64,000 bases of DNA from Mobilisporobacter senegalensis (GCF_003752155.1 NZ_RJVG01000002.1:478040-542039), one strand, 5' to 3'. Counted from the stretch's first letter, positions 53,837 through 62,511 are shown. Notes: generated by a model from the sequence alone, not told the origin. Made by a program: numbers and translations.

Positions 53837-55209
53837 AATAGTTGAATTCCATCTGTTATTTCTGACTCTGACATATTAGCATAACCAAGTAAAATCGTTG
53901 GTACATAAGACTCTCCAGGATCCCTGATATAATAATCTTTCAAACCGTAAAGTTTAATATTATTCTTTTTCCCAATTTCTACTATTTCAGACTCGGTATA
54001 GTTCAAATGCATTTTTATTACAAGATGAAGTCCTGCATTCTCTCCTAAAATTTGGACCTTATCTTCAAATATTTTTAAAGAATTAATAATCAAATCATGT
54101 TTATTCTTATATATTTTTCTCATTTTATTTAAATGTCTTTCAAAATACCCATCTTCAATAAAAGCTGTCAAGATACTTTGATCGACCCTTGAAACAGTGG
54201 AAGAGTAATAACTGTATTGTTTTTGATAAACTTTTAATAGATCATTAGGCAATACCATATATGCGATACGAATTCCAGGGGCTATTGCCCGTGAAAACGT
54301 TCCAAGATAGATTACTTTGTTGTGGGGATCCAAACCTTGAAGAGCAGGAATTGGCTTCCCTTTATAGCGGAATTCACTATCATGATCATCTTCAATGATA
54401 TAGCGTTTTTCAGAAGAGGCTGCCCAATTTAGTAATTCAAGCCTTCTTTTAATTGGCATCACGATACCAATGGGATATTGATGGGATGGGGTTACATAAG
54501 CTACATTAATATCTAAATTAGATAACTCGTGTATACTTATACCACTGGAATCCAGTTCAATGGGTGTCACTGGATAATTTAAACCAGTGAATATTTTGTA
54601 TGCTTTTTTGTAAGAAGGGTTCTCCATTGCTATCTTGCTATTGTCAGGCAATAACTGCAATAGCAGTTGCAGAAGATAGTCAATACCAGCACCCACGATA
54701 ATTTGTTCTCTCGTACAGTTTACATTCCTCGATTCATGAAGATATTTCCCAATGGCAGCACGAAGCTGGTCATCTCCCTGACCCAGTCCTTGTAGAAAGA
54801 TATCGTTATTATCCAAAAGAACATTTTTAGATAATTTCCTCCAGGTATTATAAGGAAAACTATTAATATCAATTGCAAAAGGTGAGAAATCGTATTTATA
54901 TTTTTCCTTTTTTTCACTGGTTACGAATTTACTAATTTTTTTATGAGACGTATATGGAATAAATTCTGTCACTTCATTTACAAAATATCCTTTTTTCTCT
55001 TTGGATTCAATATATCCTTCCGATGATAACTGTCCATATGCCATATCGATGGTATTACGGCTTACTTGAAGATGAGCCGCCAGGCTTCTTGTAGAAGGAA
55101 GTTTTTCGCCGTAAGCGAGTGCCCCTATCTTTATTTCATTTTTGATATACTGATATATTTGCTCATATAAAGGCGTTTCCGATTTACTATTAAGATGTAT
55201 GGTAAACAT
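53818..55209 (-). CDS. MocR/PdxR-type regulator: GntR HTH fused to an aminotransferase-like domain, PLP lysine replaced
   Basis: 463 aa. Residues 1-75 are a GntR winged helix (STRSLAAHLQVSRNTIDMAY, EGYIESKEKKGYFV). Residues about 110-460 are a fold-type I aminotransferase domain with AMENPSYKKAYKIF, TPSHQYPIGIVMP and EDDHDSEFRY. In the PLP motif usually written GTFSK, this protein reads GTFSRAIAPGIR: Arg307 replaces the Schiff-base lysine. So it may sense a ligand without forming the usual aldimine. AAGGAGTG precedes ATG 55209 on the minus strand. It may autoregulate or control the divergent CAP gene; no target is certain. Confidence 0.9.
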   Translation of the reverse strand: MFTIHLNSKSETPLYEQIYQYIKNEIKIGALAYGEKLPSTRSLAAHLQVSRNTIDMAYGQLSSEGYIESKEKKGYFVNEVTEFIPYTSHKKISKFVTSEKKEKYKYDFSPFAIDINSFPYNTWRKLSKNVLLDNNDIFLQGLGQGDDQLRAAIGKYLHESRNVNCTREQIIVGAGIDYLLQLLLQLLPDNSKIAMENPSYKKAYKIFTGLNYPVTPIELDSSGISIHELSNLDINVAYVTPSHQYPIGIVMPIKRRLELLNWAASSEKRYIIEDDHDSEFRYKGKPIPALQGLDPHNKVIYLGTFSRAIAPGIRIAYMVLPNDLLKVYQKQYSYYSSTVSRVDQSILTAFIEDGYFERHLNKMRKIYKNKHDLIINSLKIFEDKVQILGENAGLHLVIKMHLNYTESEIVEIGKKNNIKLYGLKDYYIRDPGESYVPTILLGYANMSESEITDGIQLLKKVLM

Positions 55210-55286
55210 AAAAACACTCCTTCCGGTATTTTTTCTGAAAGTTTTTCCGACTCTAAATTTTAAATAATTATTAACAATATTACAGA

Positions 55287-55315
55287 ATTATATCATAAAG
55301 ATCAACAATTCACAA
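55287..55315 (-). promoter_or_regulatory. Sigma-A promoter of the MocR gene
   Basis: On the minus strand: TTGTGA (55315-55310), 17-nt spacer, TATAAT (55292-55287), extended -10 TG. It is 78 nt from the ATG and back to back with the CAP-gene promoter at 55382-55410. Confidence 0.75.
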
Positions 55316-55381
55316 GAATTCCGCAAATAAATGTTCATAGAAAATTAACATATATTCTCCAGAATTTCCAAAAATTCGACA

Positions 55382-55410
55382 TTGTAATAAATTTACTCCT
55401 CTTATATACT
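55382..55410 (+). promoter_or_regulatory. Sigma-A promoter of the CAP-domain gene
   Basis: TTGTAA (55382-55387), 17-nt spacer, TATACT (55405-55410). The predicted start near 55417 falls on the first base of a perfect hairpin. Confidence 0.7.
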
Positions 55411-55552
55411 AAGGTCAACAAGGAAACTTGTTCCCACGAAAGATAACCAAAGTTTACGTAATTGTGTCACGGATAAAGGTCTAGACCACCTTCTTACTTA
55501 AGTAATCGAAACTTACTCATTGAATTGTATGAAAGAGAAGAGGTAAAATACA
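55411..55552 (+). promoter_or_regulatory. Structured 5' leader of the CAP-domain gene
   Basis: About 136 nt. AACAAG (55417-55422), tetraloop GAAA and CTTGTT (55427-55432) form a hairpin at or next to the predicted 5' end. Downstream, GGTCTAGACC (55478-55487) is self-complementary, and an earlier AAGGTC (55411-55416) could pair with its GACC half. TTCTTACTTAA (55491-55501) is the complement of a repeat downstream of the gene. I could not match it to a known riboswitch class. A message-stabilising 5' hairpin or ligand sensor are the two options. Confidence 0.5.
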
Positions 55553-56440
55553 ATGAAGAAATTAACAGGTAAAACGGGAAACTCATTTAACGGGAAAAAA
55601 CTTTTAATCGGTGCAATGGCAACAGTATTAGTAGCAACGTCTGCGGTAGGCGTAAGCGTATACTCAGAGACCGGTACCACTACAGCATCTGCAGCAACAG
55701 TGAAATTAAGTAATTGTAACACTACTTCAGGAAGTAAGCAAGCTACAGTGAATAAAATTACTTCTGCAAGTGATATTGACAGTATTTTAAAACAATATGG
55801 AATCAATGGCAATACGAAGACTATAGCAAAAAAATGCCCAACTATAAAAAGTGCAGCTGTAAAAAGTGCGACTACAAAAAAGATAGCTAAAAAATGTGCA
55901 ACTAAAAAAAGCACAGCTAAAAAAAGCACAGCTAAAAAAAGTAAAGCTAAGAAAAGTGCAGCTAAAAAAAGCACGGCTAAAAAAAATACAGCTAAAAAGA
56001 GTACAACAAAGCCAAGTACAACAAAACCAAGTACAAGCACACCATCTACAACAAATGGTGATTATAATGCAAACTATGCAAATGAAGTCTTAACACTTGT
56101 AAATCAAGAAAGAAGTAAAGCCGGATTATCTCCATTAAAAATGAATACAGCAGCATCAAATGCAGCAAAAGTCAGAGCAAAAGAGATTGTAAGTAAATTC
56201 GATCATACTCGTCCAAATGGTCAGTCTCCATTCACTGCATTAGATGCAGCAGGGGTATCCTATAGAACAGCCGGAGAGAATATTGCCTACGGACAACAGA
56301 CTCCAAGTGCAGTTATGAATGGTTGGATGAATTCTTCAGGTCATAGAGCAAATATATTAAAGAGCAGTTTTAAAGAAATAGGTATTGGCGCTTATTATCA
56401 AAATGGTAAATATTATTGGGTTCAATTATTTATCGGATAA
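55553..56440 (+). CDS. Secreted CAP/SCP-domain protein with Lys-rich repeats (YkwD-like)
   Basis: 295 aa. Signal-peptide-like N-terminus (about residues 14-48, KKLLIGAMATVLVATSAVGV, then TASAAT). A spacer region is followed by basic Ala-Lys-Lys-Ser-Thr repeats (about 112-151), a Thr/Pro/Ser linker, and a C-terminal CAP domain (about 172-295) with VLTLVNQERSKAGLSPL, FDHTRPNGQSPF, AGENIAYGQQ and SGHRANIL. CAP proteins of this type are extracellular; the basic stretch could bind wall polymers. Function otherwise unknown. AGAGGT precedes ATG 55553. Confidence 0.9.
   Translation: MKKLTGKTGNSFNGKKLLIGAMATVLVATSAVGVSVYSETGTTTASAATVKLSNCNTTSGSKQATVNKITSASDIDSILKQYGINGNTKTIAKKCPTIKSAAVKSATTKKIAKKCATKKSTAKKSTAKKSKAKKSAAKKSTAKKNTAKKSTTKPSTTKPSTSTPSTTNGDYNANYANEVLTLVNQERSKAGLSPLKMNTAASNAAKVRAKEIVSKFDHTRPNGQSPFTALDAAGVSYRTAGENIAYGQQTPSAVMNGWMNSSGHRANILKSSFKEIGIGAYYQNGKYYWVQLFIG
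55886..56005 (+). repeat. Eight 15-bp tandem repeats encoding AKKS-type pentapeptides
   Basis: Units begin every 15 nt from 55886 and read mostly GCTAAAAAAAGCACA with single-base changes. They encode AKKST, AKKSK, AKKSA or AKKNT, plus one TKKST and one AKKCA. They sit between the signal peptide and the CAP domain. Confidence 0.9.
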
Positions 56441-56535
56441 GCTTGTCAGATTATTAAAGTTAACATCTGGATCTTTAAGTAAGAAATTATTAAGTTAGTA
56501 ATTATAAGTAAATAATAATCTTTAAGTAAGAAACT

Positions 56536-56589
56536 AAAAAAGGTATCCGAGAATAAGTGATTAAATTCACTGTTTGGGATACCTTTTTT
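56536..56589 (+). terminator. Intrinsic terminator after the CAP-domain gene
   Basis: AAAAAGGTATCC (56536-56547) pairs with GGATACCTTTTT (56577-56588), with an inner AGTGA/TCACT stem. A T tract closes it. The stretch 56441-56535 before it contains a 16-bp direct repeat (56471-56486 and 56518-56533) and no gene. Confidence 0.85.
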
Positions 56590-56660
56590 ATGTGCATTTG
56601 CAATCTACTTTCTCCATGGATGAACTATAATTAAAATTAGATTAAGATCCTTGGATTATA

Positions 56661-56688
56661 TTGACATTGAATCTATTAAGTTTATAAT
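56661..56688 (+). promoter_or_regulatory. Consensus sigma-A promoter of the ABC exporter operon
   Basis: TTGACA (56661-56666), 16-nt spacer, TATAAT (56683-56688). Both boxes are perfect. It lies 77 nt before ATG 56766. Confidence 0.8.
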
Positions 56689-56765
56689 AAGAAGCAACTG
56701 GTCAACATATAATTACTGGTATTTTAATATTAATATGAATTCTAAATAAGCGGGGAGATATAAAT

Positions 56766-57503
56766 ATGATTACGATTAATAACTTAACAAAAAGATATGG
56801 AACATTTCTGGCCAATGACGGAGTAAATCTGGAAGTGAAACCCGGAGAAGTTTCTATCTTACTTGGACCTAATGGAGCAGGAAAATCTACTTTAATAAAA
56901 TGTATCGCTGGATTGTTAAAACATCAAGGAGAGATATTAATATGTGGTCAAAAGAACAAAAGTATACTGGCAAAACAGTATCTGGGGTATATACCAGAGA
57001 TGCCGGCCCTATATGATATGTTAACGATCTGGGAACATATGGAGTTTATTGGGAGAGCATATAAATTAAAAGACTGGGAATCCAGGGCAAATCAATTGTT
57101 TGAACGATTGGAACTGGATGATAAAAAAAATAAACTTGGAAGTGAATTATCGAAAGGTATGCAGCAAAAAGTCAGTTTGTGCTGTGGACTGCTGCCAAAT
57201 CCCAAAGTACTTTTATTTGATGAACCATTGGTTGGTCTCGATCCTCATGCAATTAAAGAATTAAAAAACCTCATTATAGAATACCGAAATGAAGGAACTG
57301 CAATTTTACTAAGCACTCATATGTTAGATAGTGTAGCTGAATTTTGGGACAGTACTAATATTATGATGCAAGGAAAGATTGTAGCTTATAGAACCAGAGC
57401 AGAAATTGAATCCACAGGAGAAAACCTGGAAGAATTATTCTTTAGTATTACTGAAAAATCCAAGAATCCTACAGATTCAAAAGAGGCAGGTGTGAATGCA
57501 TAA
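56766..57503 (+). CDS. ABC transporter ATP-binding protein
   Basis: 245 aa. Walker A GPNGAGKSTLIK, Q-loop region, signature LSKGMQQKVSL, Walker B VLLFDEPLVGLDP and H-loop STHMLD. The single-ATPase, single-permease arrangement resembles exporters of the CcmA/NatA type. Substrate unknown. GGGGAGAT precedes ATG 56766. The stop overlaps the permease start in TAATG. Confidence 0.95.
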   Translation: MITINNLTKRYGTFLANDGVNLEVKPGEVSILLGPNGAGKSTLIKCIAGLLKHQGEILICGQKNKSILAKQYLGYIPEMPALYDMLTIWEHMEFIGRAYKLKDWESRANQLFERLELDDKKNKLGSELSKGMQQKVSLCCGLLPNPKVLLFDEPLVGLDPHAIKELKNLIIEYRNEGTAILLSTHMLDSVAEFWDSTNIMMQGKIVAYRTRAEIESTGENLEELFFSITEKSKNPTDSKEAGVNA

Positions 57504-59092
57504 TGAGAGGATTAATTTATCTATTATTGACCATTATGAAGAATAGATTGCTATCTCTTAAGAAAAAGCCGGCTATATTGGTAATCTATATCTTATGTGC
57601 TCTCAGTATCATTGGAATGTTGATAGCTTCAACCTTTATGCCGGCAGATACTACAACATTACCGAATTTGGCTGACATCAGAATCTTATATGGGGTTGTC
57701 GCAGGAATTGGATTAATCTTTGGATATACCTTTGTTAATACGGGATTATCCACAGGTGGAACTTTATTCACTATGTCGGATGTAAGTTTGTTATTTGTTT
57801 CCCCTGTTTCCCCCATACGCATATTGATTTATGGATTAATAAAGCAACTTGGCACTACTTTTTTAACTTCCATTTTTATTCTCTTTCAATATGTAAACCT
57901 TAAAAAAAGTTTTAATATTAGCGGAACAGGAATGTTATTTATATTCTTCATATATGGCATCATGATCTTTTTCGGACAATTGTTATCTATTGCCGTATAT
58001 GTATATACCAATGGAAATTCTAAGAAGAAAACAATAATAAGAAGTATAGTATATCTTATTTTTATTGGAATCGCATTTTTTGTATATCAAAACTATCGGC
58101 TAAATGGAGATATTTTAGAAAGCCTTTTAGATACAGCAGACTCTAAATTATTTCAAATGGTACCTCTTGCAGGGTGGGCTGCTATGTTCATCAAGGCGTA
58201 TATAGAGAAAGATTTATTGTTCTTGATCATCGGATTAGGGTTATTTATTCTTGCAAGTATACTTATAATTTTAATGATTACTGCGGGAGAGGCGGATTAC
58301 TATGAAGATGTATTACTTTCAACAGAAATCAATTATAATAAGCTGCAGGCGGCAAAAGAAGGTAAAATTACTAAAACTAAGAAAAAGATAAAATTACGTA
58401 AGAATGAATTGGGAATTCAAAAAGGAAATGGTGCTAATGTTCTTTTTTATAAACACCTGCTTGAAGCAAAGAGATCCAGCAGATTAATATTTGTGGACAG
58501 TTATACCATAATGGTAACCCTTGGGGCCGGAGCCTTAAGTTATTTTGTAAATACAGATTTTGTTGGATATATTATTCTTGGAACTTTAGTGTATATTTTA
58601 TTTTTCTTTACTATAATGGGGAAATTAACCATTGAATTAACAAAGCCTTTTATATACATGATACCGGATAAATCTATTAAAAAATTACTTGCAGCATCTT
58701 TAACCAATATAATCAAACCTTATATTGACGGATTGATTATATTTGGAGTAGTAGGTCTGATTACCGGAACTTCACCATTATTAAATATATTTTTTGCATT
58801 GGCTTATGGAAGTTCAGCAATGCTATTCATTAGTTTTACAATTCTTTCCCAAAGATTTTTAGGCGGGCAGCTAAATAAAGTAGTGTTATTTATGTTTGGA
58901 ATGGGCTTATTAATGTTAATCATATCCCCAGGGATCATTGCCAGCATTGTGGCTGTTTCATTGCTTCCAGAAAGCTTTCTGTTCTTAGGTACATTGCCAT
59001 ATACTTTGTGGTGCTTATTTATCAGTGGAGTTGCTTTCTTAATCTGTGGCAACTTATTAGATCAGACAGAACTTTCAGATAAGCCCATTTAA
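57503..59092 (+). CDS. ABC transporter permease (putative exporter subunit)
   Basis: 529 aa with about 12 to 14 hydrophobic helices in two groups. A charged cytoplasmic loop (about residues 275-320, rich in Lys) splits them. It resembles the two-part 'putative ABC exporter' permeases paired with one ATPase. It overlaps the ATPase gene by one base, so they are coupled. Its last four bases overlap the convergent EamA gene, and I see no terminator between them. Confidence 0.88.
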   Translation: MRGLIYLLLTIMKNRLLSLKKKPAILVIYILCALSIIGMLIASTFMPADTTTLPNLADIRILYGVVAGIGLIFGYTFVNTGLSTGGTLFTMSDVSLLFVSPVSPIRILIYGLIKQLGTTFLTSIFILFQYVNLKKSFNISGTGMLFIFFIYGIMIFFGQLLSIAVYVYTNGNSKKKTIIRSIVYLIFIGIAFFVYQNYRLNGDILESLLDTADSKLFQMVPLAGWAAMFIKAYIEKDLLFLIIGLGLFILASILIILMITAGEADYYEDVLLSTEINYNKLQAAKEGKITKTKKKIKLRKNELGIQKGNGANVLFYKHLLEAKRSSRLIFVDSYTIMVTLGAGALSYFVNTDFVGYIILGTLVYILFFFTIMGKLTIELTKPFIYMIPDKSIKKLLAASLTNIIKPYIDGLIIFGVVGLITGTSPLLNIFFALAYGSSAMLFISFTILSQRFLGGQLNKVVLFMFGMGLLMLIISPGIIASIVAVSLLPESFLFLGTLPYTLWCLFISGVAFLICGNLLDQTELSDKPI

Positions 59093-60015
59093 GTTTCATT
59101 GGATTCAAAATCTTTGGCATTTCCCAATCGAATGAAACGCAGCTTCTTAAAATCAATACCAATATCAGATATTATAATTGCAAGAAAAATCAATCCAAAT
59201 CCTAAAATCATCCTTCCATTAATTGTTTCACCCAATAAGATCACAGAAAACAGAACTCCGAATAATGATTCTGTGGAAAGCAGTAAAGAGGAAGTGGATG
59301 GTGAGGTATGGGATTGGCCGATCATCTGGAATAGGAAGGCTAACATAGTACATCCAATCCCCAGATATAAAATCCCCTGGATGGAACTGGCCTGAAATCC
59401 CATGATAGGGAAAGGTTCAAAAATAACAGCAAAAATCCAGGAAAATATTCCTGCAGAAATAATCTGCATAATATTCAATATGACCGGATCTTGACCTTTT
59501 TTCATGTAAATATCTGAAACAACCATGTGAAGGGCATAAAAGATTGCGCACATTAAGGTAAGAAGGTCTCCCAGGTTCATGGAAAGGCTGCTGTCTAAGG
59601 ATAATAGTCCAATTCCTGTAATGCATGGTATGGTTGCCATAAAGCTGCTAATACCAGGGCGAATTTTTTTGATTGCCCAGTCCAGAAGTGGAACTAAGAC
59701 AACGTAGGCTGCAGTTAAAAAAGCATTCTTACCTACAGTGGTGTATTCCAGTGCTTTGATTTGCAATGTAAATGCAATGAATAAAAAACCACCTAAGAGC
59801 AAACCGCTTTTTATATTTTCAATACGGATCTTTCGAAGCTTTTTATGAAAAATGAAACACATTCCTAAAGCACCAATGGAAAAACGAAATGCCAACAGGT
59901 AAAGAAATGTCATATAATCAAGGGAATTCTTTACTACAATAAAGCCTAATCCCCAGATAATAGCAGTAAATAATAATAAGAAACTATAAAATAAATTTTT
60001 ATTTTTAACTTTCAT
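59089..60015 (-). CDS. EamA-family (DMT superfamily) transporter
   Basis: 308 aa with ten membrane helices in two EamA repeats: WGLGFIVVKNSLDY and RFSIGALGM in the first, LLSTESLFGVLFSVILLGE in the second. Such proteins export metabolites or amino acids; the substrate is unknown. AAGGAG precedes ATG 60015 on the minus strand. It is divergent from a LysR gene, a pairing that often means the LysR controls it. Confidence 0.93.
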   Translation of the reverse strand: MKVKNKNLFYSFLLLFTAIIWGLGFIVVKNSLDYMTFLYLLAFRFSIGALGMCFIFHKKLRKIRIENIKSGLLLGGFLFIAFTLQIKALEYTTVGKNAFLTAAYVVLVPLLDWAIKKIRPGISSFMATIPCITGIGLLSLDSSLSMNLGDLLTLMCAIFYALHMVVSDIYMKKGQDPVILNIMQIISAGIFSWIFAVIFEPFPIMGFQASSIQGILYLGIGCTMLAFLFQMIGQSHTSPSTSSLLLSTESLFGVLFSVILLGETINGRMILGFGLIFLAIIISDIGIDFKKLRFIRLGNAKDFESNET

Positions 60016-60047
60016 CTTAAACTCCTTCTTTAAATCACATAATCATA

Positions 60048-60076
60048 ACTATAAAACGAATTATGAAATAAATCAA
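60048..60076 (-). promoter_or_regulatory. Probable sigma-A promoter of the EamA gene
   Basis: On the minus strand: TTGATT (60076-60071), 17-nt spacer, TATAGT (60053-60048). It is 33 nt from the ATG. Confidence 0.55.
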
Positions 60077-60118
60077 TAGTAAATCGTGTATACAAACGGT
60101 TTTCATCAGATGTTGGTG

Positions 60119-60147
60119 TTGACATATCCATCTATTGACTCTATGAT
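60119..60147 (+). promoter_or_regulatory. Sigma-A promoter of the LysR gene
   Basis: TTGACA (60119-60124), 17-nt spacer, TATGAT (60142-60147). It is divergent from the EamA promoter, with 42 nt between the two -35 boxes, room for a LysR site. Confidence 0.75.
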
Positions 60148-60208
60148 AAAGTTAAACTTAGTCATCAGATAAATGAAGAGAATTGATTTTAGGAGGCATA
60201 AAGGTTAG

Positions 60209-61111
60209 ATGACCATACAACAATGTAAATATACGATAGCAACTTCTGAATACGGAACTTTTAGAGAGGCAGCCAATCATCTGTTTTTGGCACAGTCGAG
60301 CCTTTCGGCTTCCATCAAAGAACTTGAAAAAGAATTAGGAATTACAATATTTGAGCGTTCTAAAAAAGGAATCCGTATTACTGTGGAGGGTGCCGAGTTT
60401 TTAGAATATGCAAAACAGATTGTTGCTCAGGCAGATTTAATTGAAAACAGATACCATGGAAACACATCAAATGTAAATCGATTCTCCGTATCAAGCCAGC
60501 ATTATGATTTTGCTTCCGAAGCTTTTGCAAGGCTGATGAAAGAGAATCAGGAGAACGAATATGATTATCGTTTCAGAGAAACAAAAACCTATGAAGTAAT
60601 TGAAAATGTGAAATCAATGGATAGTGAGATAGGGATACTTTATGTTAATGATTTTAATGAAAAAGTAATGTACCAGAATTTTGCTTTAAATAATTTAGAG
60701 TTTCATCCTCTCTTAAAATCCAGGCCCCATATTTTTATAAGTAAAAATCATCCGTTAGCAGGAAGAGAGATCGTCTTAATAGATGAGTTGAAGATATTTC
60801 CTTATATTACATTTGGACAAGATAAAAATAGTTCTATACAATTTGCAGAAGAAGTATATAATTTTACAGACAGTACCATGCAGATAAAAGTGGATGACCG
60901 TGCAACTTTATTAAATCTTTTGGTGGAAACAGATGGATACACTATCGGCTCCGGAGTGATTGGGTCAGATGTGGAGAAAAAAGAATTAACGTCGATTCCC
61001 ATTAATTTAGACCAGATCTATACTATCGGCTGGATTTCTCATAAAGGGAGACAATTAAGTAAAGAGGGCAAGAGATACATTAATATACTCACTCATTTAA
61101 TAAATAATTAA
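60209..61111 (+). CDS. LysR-family transcriptional regulator
   Basis: 300 aa. N-terminal HTH: MTIQQCKYTIATSEYGTFREA, NHLFLAQSSLSASIKELEKELGITIFERSKKGIRIT. The C-terminal co-inducer domain spans about 90-295. AGGAGG lies 14 nt before ATG 60209. It lies between the divergent EamA gene and the downstream PLP enzyme, so either could be its target; sulfur amino acid control is a guess from the latter. Confidence 0.95.
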   Translation: MTIQQCKYTIATSEYGTFREAANHLFLAQSSLSASIKELEKELGITIFERSKKGIRITVEGAEFLEYAKQIVAQADLIENRYHGNTSNVNRFSVSSQHYDFASEAFARLMKENQENEYDYRFRETKTYEVIENVKSMDSEIGILYVNDFNEKVMYQNFALNNLEFHPLLKSRPHIFISKNHPLAGREIVLIDELKIFPYITFGQDKNSSIQFAEEVYNFTDSTMQIKVDDRATLLNLLVETDGYTIGSGVIGSDVEKKELTSIPINLDQIYTIGWISHKGRQLSKEGKRYINILTHLINN

Positions 61112-61136
61112 TTGCAGGGAATACTCTTAAATATTC

Positions 61137-61166
61137 AAAAAACCGATTGAAGATAATCGGTTTTTT
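61137..61166 (+). terminator. Intrinsic terminator after the LysR gene
   Basis: AAAAAACCGATT (61137-61148) pairs with AATCGGTTTTTT (61155-61166), loop 6 nt. The T run is part of the stem. Confidence 0.88.
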
Positions 61167-61241
61167 CTGTTATACTTCTTCTTTTATGTATGATAAAGTT
61201 GTATTACTACATAATAATAATGGAGTTTAGGAGTGATTCTT

Positions 61242-62372
61242 ATGGATATAAATACATTATGTGTTCATAGTGGCAATAAAGACCATTCAAATGGGGCGGT
61301 TAGTATGCCAATTTATCAATCGGCTACTTTTTCCCATCTTGGAGTTGGAAAAAGTACGGGATATGATTATTCAAGACTAGCTAATCCAACACGTACAGAA
61401 TTGGAAACAATTATAACAAAACTGGAATATGGATATGATGCCATGGCTTTTTCCACCGGAATGGCAGCTATTGTAGCTGTCATGGATATGTTTTCACCGG
61501 GGGATCATATTATTGCATCGGATGATCTCTATGGAGGCTCTTATCGTTTTTTTAATAATATATCGAATAAAAATGGTTTAAGATTTGATTTTGTGGATAC
61601 TTCAAATGTGGATAATGTTAAAAAACATATATCCAAGGACACAAAAGCAATTTTTGTGGAAACGCCTAGTAATCCTATGATGCATGTATCAGATATTGGA
61701 TTATTATCAGAGCTTGGAAAAGAGAACAACATATTAGTTATCGTAGATAACACTTTTCTAACTCCATATTTTATGAATCCAATTCATCTGGGAGCTAATA
61801 TAGTAATTCATAGTGGGACAAAATATCTTGGTGGTCATAATGATACCTTGGCTGGTTTTATTATTGTAGACAGTGAAGAGCTGTCTGAAAAGTTAAGATT
61901 TATATATAAAACAGTGGGTGCCTGTTTGTCTCCTTTTGACAGCTGGTTATTAATCAGAGGAATTAAAACTCTGGCGATACGTATGGAGAAGCAGCAGGCG
62001 AATGCAAAAGTGATAGCAGAATGGTTAACAAAGCACCCTAAAATTAAAAACGTAAATTATATTGGTTTGGAAACTCATCCTGGTTTTGATATTTCTAAAA
62101 AACAGGGAAGAGGTTTTGGAGCTATGATTTCATTTGAAACGGATTTGGAAGAAACAGCAGTTAAATTATTAGAAAATGTTCAAATAATTTTATATGCGGA
62201 AAGTTTAGGAGGGGTAGAAACCTTAATTACTTATCCAATGTTGCAAACTCATGCAGATGTTCCACAGGAGGAACGTGAAAAACTGGGCATAAATGAAAAA
62301 TTCCTGCGTTTATCTGTAGGAATCGAAGATTATGAAGATTTGATTTATGATTTAGAAACTGCATTAAAATAA
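61242..62372 (+). CDS. Cys/Met-metabolism PLP enzyme (cystathionine gamma-synthase/lyase family)
   Basis: 376 aa. PLP Lys194 in HSGTKYLGGHND, with YDYSRLANPTRTELE, FSTGMAAIVAV and VDNTFLTPYF. Members act as cystathionine gamma-synthase, gamma-lyase or related thiol transfer enzymes; sequence alone does not settle which. ATG 61242 has GGAGTG upstream; GTG 61233 is in frame but lies on that site. It is the only transsulfuration-type gene in view. Confidence 0.92.
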   Translation: MDINTLCVHSGNKDHSNGAVSMPIYQSATFSHLGVGKSTGYDYSRLANPTRTELETIITKLEYGYDAMAFSTGMAAIVAVMDMFSPGDHIIASDDLYGGSYRFFNNISNKNGLRFDFVDTSNVDNVKKHISKDTKAIFVETPSNPMMHVSDIGLLSELGKENNILVIVDNTFLTPYFMNPIHLGANIVIHSGTKYLGGHNDTLAGFIIVDSEELSEKLRFIYKTVGACLSPFDSWLLIRGIKTLAIRMEKQQANAKVIAEWLTKHPKIKNVNYIGLETHPGFDISKKQGRGFGAMISFETDLEETAVKLLENVQIILYAESLGGVETLITYPMLQTHADVPQEEREKLGINEKFLRLSVGIEDYEDLIYDLETALK

Positions 62373-62379
62373 AAATATG

Positions 62380-62408
62380 TTTACAGTTCAACGGTAGTAT
62401 GTTATTAT
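62380..62408 (+). promoter_or_regulatory. Sigma-A promoter of rpsO
   Basis: TTTACA (62380-62385), 17-nt spacer, TATTAT (62403-62408). The -35 lies inside TTACAGTTCA (62381-62390), which equals the left arm of the dispersed palindromic repeat without a right arm. Confidence 0.7.
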
Positions 62409-62414
62409 ATATCA

Positions 62415-62511
62415 GTACGAAATTTGTAACAATATAAAACCAATGCTAGGATACAGGACAACTCCGACCTTACTCTTTGCATCTGGTGATAAAAATCTAG
62501 GAGGATTTATT
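62415..62511 (+). promoter_or_regulatory. rpsO leader, weakly foldable
   Basis: About 97 nt between the predicted transcript start and ATG 62512. Short nested helices are possible: ACC (62439-62441) with GGT (62485-62487), ATGC (62443-62446) with GCAT (62479-62482), AGG (62448-62450) with CCT (62468-62470). S15 represses its own leader in many bacteria, so a site here is plausible but not shown. Confidence 0.35.

Noticed and set aside
55411..55552. Known c-di-GMP-I, c-di-GMP-II or c-di-AMP riboswitch in the CAP leader
   Set aside because: The conserved core motifs of these classes, as I remember them, are not found in this sequence.
55513..56040. Hydrophobic open frame on the minus strand across the CAP gene
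   Set aside because: It is the reverse reading of the Ala-Lys-Lys repeats; the Leu/Ala/Phe repeats are an artefact of that DNA.
56598..56631. TTGCAA ... TATAAT before the ABC exporter
   Set aside because: The spacer is 22 nt; the perfect TTGACA-N16-TATAAT at 56661-56688 is the better promoter.
56614..56632. CATGGATGAACTATAAT as a worn right arm of the palindromic repeat
   Set aside because: Only a loose match with no left arm; could be chance in AT-rich DNA.
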